Positions 11,337 through 20,800 of a stretch of DNA of 64,000 bases are shown here, piece by piece. Source of the DNA: Tetragonia tetragonoides. Taxonomy: Eukaryota; Streptophyta; Magnoliopsida; Caryophyllales; Aizoaceae. The DNA lies in assembly GCA_038025085.1 (NCBI GenBank), contig CM076150.1, forward strand, positions 2,832,001 to 2,896,000. Reading direction: 5' to 3'. The notes below the pieces were generated by a model that was not told the origin of the DNA, did not search any database, and saw only the letters and a program-made list of their open reading frames with translations. The stretch's first letter is position 1. Each line of letters starts with the position of its first letter. The position numbers and the translations under genes are program-made.

Positions 11337-14300
11337 ATGCCTGCAGAAAATCCAGAAACTATTGATCCTTCACACATCTTGTATCTTCATCTGGAGAGCA
11401 TCTTGATCATAAGCTTGCAACTCAGGTTCTTGAAGGAGATAACGATGGACATTGGAAAAAGTCGTGTGAGATTGCGTTAGTTGCCAGAAATAAGCTTGGA
11501 TTTGTTGATGGAACACGCATCAAACCAGCTGCAAATTGATCTAATTTTCCTCAATGGATCCACTGCGATAGTATGGTAATGTCATAGCTTTTACATTCTG
11601 TCACTAAAGATATATCTGAGAGTTTGTTAAATTGTTTATCTGCTGCACAAGTTTGGTCAGAGAACAAAGATAAGGACATAGTCATGGAACAAGGATTTAT
11701 CAGTTACAATAGGGTCTTTATTTTTTCCTCAAGAAAATTTGTCTGTGTTTGCTTATTTTACTAAGATGAAGAAACCGTGGGATGAACAATCCTCTTTAGT
11801 GAACATTTCATCATGTAGTTGTGGTAGTGCTACTCAGGGGCGAAGCCGGGGGGGCTGGCGTAGGCCTGGCCCCCGTGGCCCAGCCCAATATTGTATTTAA
11901 TTTTTATTTATGTGAACTTCGGCCCCCCGATCCATAAAATCCTGGCTTCACCCCTGGTGTTACTGCCTTAGCTCAATTTTTACAGACTCAACAGTTAATA
12001 CAGTTCCTGATGGGTTTGAATGGAGATTACAAAGTTATTCGTGGTAATATTTTGATGATGAGTCCATTATCTCATGTATGTCAAGCTTATAACTTTGTGT
12101 TACAAGAAGAAAGGCAACGAAGCATGCAATTTGTTGTCACCGAGCTCCTTTTGAGGCATCTGCCATGTATTCTCAACAAAGGCAATTTACTGTTAATTAC
12201 AAGCAACATGGACAATCTTTTCCACAGCATCACATAAGTTCATTTTCTCCTCAAGGACAACAAAATTCTTATTTTCAACAACCTAGAACAGCTTCATTTG
12301 ATCCAAAGGGGATTTGATCAGCAAAGGACACAAGGATTTCCTAACAGAAATACTTCTAACTTTAATTCTATTAGCTGCAATTATTGCAAGAAGCTTGGAC
12401 ATAGCTTTGACAAATGTTACAGGTTTCAGAACAAAGGGAAACGTTTTGCAGAAAATATGCAGATGACTGATTCTGGTTCTTCTCAGTCTACTTCACATGC
12501 TAGCAGCAGCTCTGCAGTTCCTATTGGCTCTGGAATTTCACAGGAGCAATATGATCAACTCATTGGTTTTCTTTGCAAGCAGACTTTGGATTCCCCTCAG
12601 TCAGATAAAATGGATCTAGGATCTTGCATGATGGCAGGTAAAGGTTTTTGTCTCTTTAATGCATTATCTGATTTAACTTGGATCATTGATAGTGGTGCCA
12701 CTGATCATATTACCCCTAAACTTCATCATTTTACTACCTACAAACATGTCCCTTATCCTAGTTACATGACTGTTCCTGATGGAAGACACATATATGTTTT
12801 ACACATTGGTTCTGTACAGGTCACTCCTGATTTGCTCTTACATAATGTGTTACATGTTCCTACTTTTCATTTCAATTTGATTTCTGCTGGAAAATAGTCA
12901 AAACAAATGAATTCTCATGTTGTTTTCCCTCCAACATCATGTCATATCCAGGACCCCTTGACGAGCAAGGTACTGGATCTTGGTAAAGAGCTCAATGATG
13001 ATCTATACTATATATGCTGCAAGGAAAAGCTTCCTACGACTTCTTTTGCCATATGTTGCAAGGACAAGCTTCCTACAACTCCTTCTCCAGCTTCTTCTCA
13101 AACACAGTCTCCCTCCCTTGCTTCAATAGCTGCAGATGCCAATCTGTGGCACTGTAGATTAGGACATATGCCGTTTGATAACTCAAATACATTAGTTCCG
13201 TTCCTTCATTCTGTAATAAAAGTTCCAGTGTTTGTCAAGTCTGTCCTTAGGCTAGGCAACATAGGTCTCCCTTTCCCATTAGTTCTTCTGTATCTTCTCA
13301 AGTTTTTGATCTAATTGATGTAGATCTCTGGGGACCATATCACAAATGTACTTACAATGGTTCCAAATACTTTCTTACTATTGTGGATGATTTCTCTAGG
13401 TCCACATGGACATTCTTGTTCTCACACAAAAGTAATGCTTTTCATGTGCTTGAATCCTTTCTTGGCTTTGTTAAGACAGAGTTCAATATTATTGTCAAGT
13501 CAAAAAGATCAGATAATGGCCTTGAATTTCCTGAAGGATCAGCTCCCAATTAATTTCTTAAAAAATGCATTTTTCCTCAGACTTATTGTGTTGAAACCCC
13601 TCAACAAAATGGTGTTATTGAACGCAAACATAGACATCTTCTTAAAACAATCAGAGCTTTATTTTTTCAAGCAAACCTTCCTCTTAAATATTGGGGAGAA
13701 TATCTCCTCGCAACCATAGTCCTTATAAACATAATGCCTCTTTCCATTCTACATCACAAAAGTTCTTACGAAATTCTCTACAACAAATATTCTCAGTATC
13801 ACTTCCTTAAAAGTTTTGAATGCCTTTGTTTTGCTCCCACATCATCACAAAATAGAGACAAGTTTAAACCCAAAGTTGATCCCTGCATTTTTAGGGGATA
13901 CCCTTATGGCAAGAAAGGATACTAGCTTCTCATAAAATTTTCATTAGTAGAGATGTTACTTTTCATGAGTTTGTCTTTCCTTATCATTATATTCCCACAA
14001 ATGACCCTCAAGTTCTTCCTAATTCAAATTTTCTAGATTTTCCTTCATCTTCCATTCCTTCACCTCATACAATTTCTATAGTCATTCCTATCCTGCAGTC
14101 AGTCCTTCTCCTTCAGTTGTTCCAACTCAGTTTGTTCCACCTCAGTCTTCTTCTCTTCCTTCTCATCCAGTTTCAGTACCTGTTACACTGAGAAAGTCAA
14201 CTAGAACCACTAATCGTCCATCTTATCTTCAGGCCTATAAATGTAACATGAGTAGTTCTACTTCTGTTTTACCTCCTTCCACTGGTCATTGGTGCAACCT

Positions 14301-15755
14301 TGTCAGTTTTTCTACCTTACCTTCTCCTCATAAAGCCCACATCTCTCATATCACCACCTTTAATGAACCTAAAAACTATAAAGAAGCTGCAGTGATCCAG
14401 GTTGGGTTAAGGCAATGCAAAAAGAAATAGATGCTTTACAAGCTAACAATACTTGGCAAGTTTCTGATCTTCCACAGGGGAAGAAAGCTATTTCAAGCAA
14501 ATGGGTTTATAAAACCAAGTTGAATTTCAGATGACACTTTGGAAAGATTAAAAGCCAGATTGGTGATTATGGGCAATATTCAGAAATTAGGTATTGATTT
14601 CAATGAAAGTTTCTCTCCAGTTGTGAAAATGTCAACTATTAGAGCTGTCATAGCACTTGCTGCATCTAGGCATTGGGATATGTTTCAACTCGATGTAAAT
14701 AGTGCATTTTTGCATGGGGACCTCAATGAGGAAATTTATATGAAGATGCCTGAGGGCATTCCAAACCCTGACAACAAAGTGTGCAAGCTCACAAACTCCT
14801 TATATGGCTTCAAACAAGCCTCAAAACAATGGTTTGAGAAGCTCAATTTATCCTTACTTAGTCTTGGATACATTCAGTCTAAGAATGATTACAGTCTATT
14901 CTTGAAGAAAATTGGGACCTCCATCACTATTGTTGCTGTTTATGTGAATGATATCTTGGTCACTGGATCTGATCAGCAAGAGATTCTTTCTCTTAAAACT
15001 CATCTCATGGATTTTTTGGCATAAAAGACCTTAGAAAATTACATTTTTTCTTGGGATTTGAAGTTGGATACCTGCCTAATGGTGTCTCTTTGACACAGAA
15101 GAAATTGACCAAGGAATTACTTGAAGAGACTGGTTTTACTGATTGCAAATCAGTTTATACACCTCTCCCTATTAACCTCAAGTTACATGTTGATCAGGGT
15201 GATTTGTTGTCAATGCCACCTTATAGAACCATCACTGGGAAACTGAATTTTTTGACACACACCAGGCCTGATCTTTGCTTTGTTGTTCAAACTCTCAGCC
15301 AGTTTATGCAACAACCACGTTTTCCACATCTTACTGCCTTGGAGCATGTTCTGAAGTACATCAAAGGTACTGTTGGTCAGGGAATTATCCTTCGTGCTTC
15401 TCATGCCCCTCTTCAAGGAGGTCTGTTACTGGTTACTTAGTGCTCCTAAGTAACTCACCTATAAGCTGGAAATCAAAGAAGCAGGGCACTGTCTCCAAAT
15501 CTTCTGCTGAGGCAGAATACACGGCTATGCAGCAAGCAGCCTCAGAAGTAACTTGGTTGGTCAGGTTATTGGAAGAACTTGGTGTCACTGATGTCAAATT
15601 TGTTTAACTCCATTGTGACAATCAGAGTGCCTTGCATATAGCCAAGAATCCCGTCTTCCATGAGCGTACTAAACACATCGATATAGATTGTCATTTCACT
15701 TGGGATAAATTTGCAGAAGGCTTATTGACAACTAGCCAAAGATATTGCTTCTAAG
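11337..15755 (+). pseudogene. Decayed Copia gag-pol polyprotein
   Basis: Fragments in several frames, in normal Copia order. The gag start is near 11337 (MPAENPETIDPSHI), with gag words such as ARNKLGFVDGTRIKP before stops. A CCHC knuckle (CNYCKKLGHSFDKCY) lies near 12375-12420, and a protease motif (WIIDSGATDH) near 12680-12710. The integrase zinc region (LWHCRLGHM) is near 13143, followed by a frameshifted integrase core. The reverse transcriptase runs 14539-15024 and the RNase H about 15290-15720. The catalytic YVDD box reads YVND near 14940. Stops, frameshifts and a 122-bp hAT MITE interrupt the frame. It cannot encode a working polyprotein. Confidence 0.9.
11835..11956. mobile_element. 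122-bp hAT MITE inside the Copia gag region
   Basis: Inverted ends CAGGGGCGAAGCC and GGCTTCACCCCTG, flanked by 8-bp repeats differing at one base (GTGCTACT at 11827-11834, GTGTTACT at 11957-11964). GC-rich arms surround a short AT-rich centre. It interrupts gag and so postdates the Copia insertion. Confidence 0.8.
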
Positions 15756-15760
15756 TTGCC

Positions 15761-15761
<1 letters not shown>

Positions 15762-15796
<35 letters not shown>
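15762..15796 (+). repeat. 35-bp A run between RNase H and polypurine tract
   Basis: An uninterrupted A homopolymer follows the end of the pol remnant and precedes the G-rich polypurine tract of the old Copia element. The length may be unreliable in the assembly. Confidence 0.7.
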
Positions 15797-15797
<1 letters not shown>

Positions 15798-15873
15798 AAA
15801 AAAAACTGGGATCTTTATTCAAGCTTGGCATGACTGATCAACCATCCCAAGCTTGGGGGGGGGGGGTTGTGTG

Positions 15874-16151
15874 TGTTGGGACCCTTGAAGTTTGTTATGA
15901 ATCCACTGCCACATCATCACCCTCTTCTAACAAACTCTAGCTCAACACTCAGTTAGTTAGAAGAATTGTTATTACACATAGCTTAATTATTCAGTTAGAA
16001 TAGTCGCTTGTATATAAAGAAATACAGTAGCTTGTAATATTCATTAATCAATTCAATACATTCTCTGCTTATTCATGACTCATGAGCTTATCTCTCTACA
16101 AAATTCTCTCTCTCTCTAACTGTTCGTAGCTCAAGATCATGGATCATAACA
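15874..16151 (+). repeat. 3' LTR of the old Copia element
   Basis: Begins TGTTGGGACCC directly after the polypurine/G tract and a short TG repeat, and ends GATCATAACA. It retains a complete TG...CA structure, unlike the 5' copy. Confidence 0.85.
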
Positions 16152-17920
16152 AGAATCATATACAGATCTGAGGTCTAAATAAAGCTCTATTTATGAACCA
16201 CCCATCTCATAACCTAACCGTAGTAGGATTAGGAAACCTTCCTTAAGTTACCCTTTTGCTAATATCCCTTAATTATTCCCCAAGTAATATCTAATTACAC
16301 CCCTTAGTAATCTAGTATACATGGATTAGGAAACTGGGGTACAATAACAATGAGGAAACAAATAACTAATTCTACATGCTTCGGGCTTGTCTAGTTCCAA
16401 CCCACTTTACTCACCATACCTTCAATAGCTTATCTCATCAATAATGACTGAAAAAATCGGCCACAATCTTGTGCTTAGGAGTAAAAGATCGGCCACAACC
16501 TTGAAACAGTTATTATATACTCCAATATTACATGCAGACTGCAGTAGACACAATTCGACTGGATTATTATACCTAAGAATCTAGGTGTCAATAAATTAAA
16601 GCTCAAGGTTCAAATTAAAATAATAATTAACCTTTTAACACTCTGTTACACACTACTAATCAAAAAATCAAGGGAGATAGCGTCATCGTGCTCATCTACC
16701 ATTTTCATATTTTTTTCTTCCTTAAACTATTTGTTCAAATTCAGCAACAAATTAAACAAGCAAGTGAAATTTTCGCCTTGAAAATGATATGGTACTAAAA
16801 TTGGTTAGGGGTTGAATTGCAAGACAAAGGTTATGGGTTTAATTGTCACTACGCCTCTTTGCTGACCATATCTGCAAGTTTATTATATTGTCTAGTATGT
16901 GTGATTTTACAGGTTATTACTCAAACTAACACGAGATTTATCCATTATACACTCTAAAAATAGTGCCTATGTGCTGCATGTTACAGTGTTCCTCGTTTAA
17001 GAAAAAAACTCAAAAATATTCATATCATGAGGAAAATTTTCTTTAAATACATCTTTTTTTTTTTTTTTTTTTTTGTTATTATCTAGACATGACTTAATTT
17101 GAGCCCGGTGTTACATATGTGGAGTAGTATACTGGTTATTATTATTACTAGCATTCTTTGAAATGATATAATTATGGCCTCTCTTTTCCCACCAATATGT
17201 GTTTCACTGTTCGCGATACTCCATGCATGTTGCATGATCATCATTATCTATCATGCATGTTGAAAAGATATACACTAAAGACTAACGGGGTTAAATGGCG
17301 TCAGATGATTTTCTAATATATAATTATAATAAAAATGGCCATTATAGGATGAATAAAACTTTGAATTATTAAACATAAAATATTTCTAATAATAATACAC
17401 CCCGCAAATGTGGGGACGAAGAAAACGAGGTCCAACCAAGTAATTAGTGAGAATAGGAACTAGAGAGGGAGCTCTGTTCTTTCTTAGTTTTTTTCCTTTT
17501 TCTTTTTAATATTTTTCTCCCTTAATTAAAGTACAGTACTCCGTATCTTGGTTTAAAGGGCTTATTGCTTCTCCCTTTAAGATGGAAAAAGCAGATTCAT
17601 GTGAGATTTAGTAGCAATTTAGAGGTCCAGTCAGTAATTAATGGTTGCTAGGTTTGTCTGTTGTGGATGACCTTTTAAAATTAATTACGAGTCCTGCAAC
17701 TAATTAATATGGACTGATTGTCATCTGTAAACTGTAATCAGTAGGTAATCAGTAACATAAACTAATCGGACCAGATGAACACCAAGGAAGTTAGAAATTA
17801 GATTTAGAATAGGCCACCAAGTAATTAAAACCAAAAGCAATCTTAAGCGCTTTTACACAACATGCACGCGCTCGTGTAGTACACCCTCCCAGATTTTTTT
17901 CCTTGTTCATTTACAGGTAG
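16152..17920. other. Intergenic DNA with a SINE-like repeat at 16795-16885
   Basis: No gene seen. 16152-16430 may be the continuation of the older LTR-like flank noted at 9143-9323. The segment at 16795-16885 is related to 7330-7430. A 20-bp T run lies near 17049-17073. Confidence 0.45.
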
Positions 17921-18123
17921 GTCCTGTTCTCTTCAACGGAATGGTGCGTGACGGTGAGAAACAGAACGGATTTGAATGAAACGGAACGGAACGGCGCTGC
18001 GCGGATAATTCAAAAAAATGTGAGACAAAATGAAGTACAGAATACGGCGCGGAGCGAAACGGAACGGAACAGATTAGAACGGAACGGAATGCAACATGGA
18101 AACGAAGAAAAGAACAAGGCTTT
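17921..18123. mobile_element. MITE copy 1 (CCTGTTCTCTTC family)
   Basis: Begins TCCTGTTCTCTTCAACGGAA and ends GAAGAAAAGAACAAGG, an imperfect inverted repeat. The interior (GGAACGG repeats, GATAATTCAAAAA, TGTGAGACAAAAT, AGTACAGAAT) matches the second copy at 19066-19258. No clear target duplication. The short open frames across it are artefacts of the GGAACGG repeats. Confidence 0.7.
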
Positions 18124-18786
18124 AGACTCTGTTTGATTCAACTTGGATAAAATCGAACTGAAATGGGCGGAACTGAACTGAACTGAATTGAATTGATTTT
18201 TTTAACTTGACCGTTAACCATTTAAAATTTGTCTAAGCATATTCAATATTGGACTCATTTGAAAGTATGCTTTGTGATCTTTTCGATGACATAGTTATCA
18301 TCATGAATTTATTTTGAAATAAAAAATTATATGAATGATAAAGTTACACCTATACTCCCTCCGGTCCACGGAAATCTTGACGTTTGGAGAATATGACTAA
18401 TATTAAGGAAAACATATTTTAGCATAAAAATTCCAAATTTACCCTTAAAAGAGCACATGAGGTATTAAGAGAGAGAAAATAATATTTTAGTGGGTCTTTA
18501 TTACTTTTCTTGCTTTTGTATTACTTTCCTTACTTTCGTAGCTAGTGGTGTAGGAAATCTTTTTTATTTTATTTCCTTGCACATGGGGGTGAGAAGGTAG
18601 GAGAGGTAAAATAGTAAATGGTGCTCAAATACATTACCATATAAGGAAACGTAAAGATTTTCATGGTCCAAATATAAGTGAAAAGCGTAAAGATTTCCGT
18701 GGACCGGAGAGAGTACAAAACTAAAGTAAACTGGCCTGAATTAAACTGAGTTTAAGTGAAATTAAGTTAAGGCAAACAAAGCCTTA
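18114..18786. mobile_element. MITE interrupted by a Stowaway element
   Basis: Inverted ends of the type AAGGCTTT...GTTTG at 18116-18139 and CAAACAAAGCCTTA at 18773-18786. Related ACTGAACTGAA-type subterminal words occur on both arms. Its centre contains the complete Stowaway element at 18355-18713. The left edge abuts MITE copy 1, so that boundary is approximate. Confidence 0.5.
18355..18713. mobile_element. Stowaway (mariner-type) MITE with TA duplication
   Basis: Long inverted ends: CTCCCTCCGGTCCACGGAAA at the left and the complementary TTTCCGTGGACCGGAGAGAG at the right. They are flanked by TA at 18353-18354 and 18714-18715. No coding content. Confidence 0.85.
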
Positions 18787-19065
18787 GTTGGTCCGATAAG
18801 CTCAATATAAATGAAAAATCACCCCCTGTTAGGTGACCTTTAGTTTCTGTGATGAGGTGTGTCATGGTGCAGATCTTATGTGAAAATGAGATCTTGTTGT
18901 AGTTGATTAGCTCCCATTAACTAATGATTTGTGAAAGTCCACCCTTCCCACTTTTAAGTAATAAAAAAGAGGAGCGCGTGAAATGAAAAAGGGCGTAAAG
19001 GAGGTGAAGAGAAAGGAAATGAATTGGGGATTGATTGTTATTAATGGGAGAGGAAGACATGATTC

Positions 19066-19258
19066 GGGCCCTGTTCTCTTCAATGGAATGGTGCGGAACG
19101 GTGCGGGACGATGAGGAACGGCGCGGTGCGGATAATTCAAAAATATGTGAGACAAAATAAAGTACAGAATGCGGCGCGGAACGAAACGAAACGGAACAGA
19201 TTGGAACGGAATGAAACGAAACGGAATACAGCATAGAATCGACGAAAAAAACAGGGCC
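19066..19258. mobile_element. MITE copy 2 (CCTGTTCTCTTC family)
   Basis: Begins GGGCCCTGTTCTCTTCAATG and ends GAAAAAAACAGGGCC, with the same internal words and order as 17921-18123. The two copies lie about 1.1 kb apart. Minus-strand open frames of 82 and 105 codons in this area come from its repetitive GC-rich sequence. Confidence 0.75.
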
Positions 19259-19344
19259 TCGGTTTACGCTTTAAATTTGATGTGAGTACCAAAGTGTGAT
19301 TATTGTCCATATAATAGAACTGAGATTTACACGGAAGTCTATAC

Positions 19345-19626
19345 TTTTTTGCTCATCACAAATAAGGTGCAAATAAATGGCGATTGAGACACCTCCGCTA
19401 CGTCATGTTTGGATTTTCGTGTTCAATAGCGAACATATCAAACTAGCTGAAAAATCAGCACTAGCACTGACTCCATCAACATAGTACAAACAAGGGGCTA
19501 GTATAGTTCCTAGAAACCAGCAAATACAGGGTATGGGGAAAATGAGAATTCAAACCCATGACCTTGCCTTGCCAAACCACTTTGGAGCAAGCTTGCAACT
19601 ACTAGACCACCACCACTCTTCTTGGT
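19345..19626 (-). mobile_element. SINE with perfect 15-bp target duplication
   Basis: Minus-strand element of 282 bp. CACGGAAGTCTATAC flanks it at 19330-19344 and 19627-19641. The plus-strand T6 at its left edge is the short A tail. Near its right end the complement contains a B-box-like GGGTTTGAATTC and a CTAGTAG word typical of tRNA-derived heads. The 79-codon plus-strand frame here is incidental. Confidence 0.75.
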
Positions 19627-20259
19627 CACGGAAGTCTATACAAGACTACATGAGTAGTAGTACTATTCTCTCACTAACAATCTTTTGTCCCACTTTATAT
19701 GTATCTCCTATGCTACTCATTTATACATTTAAAATCGACACAAAAGAGTCACAAGGGAGCCCCGCGACCTAAAATTAGCTCCCATTAACTAATGTGATTA
19801 GTTTATATGTATTTTCTCTAAAATTTATAATCACTTACCCCATTTGTCCCTGACTCTTAAATTTTGGCTTCGCCCCAGTAAGGGTACAATTCTACGTCCT
19901 CGAGGACCGCTACCGTTTAATACATCAGATTTTAAATTTATTTTGTTATAAAATTAGATGCATGACATAATTACGGAGACACGGACGATCAAAAAATGAG
20001 ATTGGTAGCTTGGGATAGGGAGTGGTTTACAGAATGAGACCCACTATCCAAATTATTATCATTATTATTAATTTTTTGTGAAAGGAATAAGAAAATAAAA
20101 TACAAATAGCTAGAGGTGTGTTTATTAGTTAGAGAGAAAGCAGAAACCTGTCTTCCTGTTTGTGCGGCACACCCATAATAATAGTCGCAGTAGTAGTATA
20201 AATCATGCTCGCCTGCTCGCTTCTCGTTTAGGCCCACCACACCTATACTTGCCACCACC

Positions 20260-20800
20260 ACCGTAAAGCTACCTCTCTCTCTCTCTCTCTCTCTCTCTCC
20301 CCCCAAGTCCAACACTACACCGCAGGTATTCTTCTTGTTTCTCTTTTGTCTGAGTATGAATTGATCAATAATGCTTTTATATTATGATTCATGCTAAGCT
20401 CTATTGTCATTTTTTTTTACTGTTGAAGCTTTAATTATTATGAATTTTCTTGATTTTTGAACTTATTGTCTCCTAATTAATGCTAATGTTCAATGTCTGA
20501 TCAAAATCAGTTTAATTACTTCATTCTTCCCTCTGCTTTAATGGGTCTTTAATTTGTCTTTCTTATTTGTTGCTGTTTGATTAGGAATATCTCTTGTTTT
20601 TCTAACTTGTTTCAACTTAGAAATTATAAATGTGGGCAGTGTTAATTAATTATTTTACATGAAGTACGTTGATTGATTTAAGTGAGTATTGTGAAATATT
20701 TAGCAGTTTGTGATGGGGTTTTGTGTAGAGGATTGAAAAAGAAGAGAAAAACCAGAAAAAAAAGGAGAGAGAGAGAGAGAAAGAAGTCAACAAGATCGTC
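20260..20800 (+). promoter_or_regulatory. Probable 5' untranslated region of the bHLH gene, with a leader intron
   Basis: A (CT)n run of about 14 repeats at 20273-20299 is followed by a short possible leader exon ending in the donor ACCGCAG/GTATTC (20324/20325). A T-rich stretch of about 400 bp ends in the acceptor TGTGTAG at 20729. A purine-rich leader (GAGAGAGAGAGA) then leads to the ATG at 20801. CT-rich leaders with an intron are common in plant transcription-factor genes. No TATA box was assigned. Confidence 0.5.

Larger units (their letters stand above)
9324..16151 (+). mobile_element. Old Copia LTR retrotransposon, nested by two hAT elements
   Basis: Two related LTRs (9324-9593 and 15874-16151) bracket a degenerate Copia-order gag-pol: zinc knuckle, protease, integrase, reverse transcriptase, RNase H. 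The 5' LTR is followed directly by a primer-binding site TGATATCAGAGC (one mismatch from the common plant initiator-Met site). The 3' LTR is preceded by a purine tract with about 12 G. The LTRs differ at many sites and several indels, and the 5' LTR has lost its leading T, so the insertion is old. CAAGAA occurs at both outer edges (9319-9324, 16150-16155), compatible with a target duplication. Two hAT elements sit inside (9796-11193, 11835-11956). Confidence 0.9.

Noticed and set aside
18907..19234. Two minus-strand Arg/Ser-rich frames of 82 and 105 codons
   Set aside because: They overlap each other in different frames and lie mostly in MITE copy 2.
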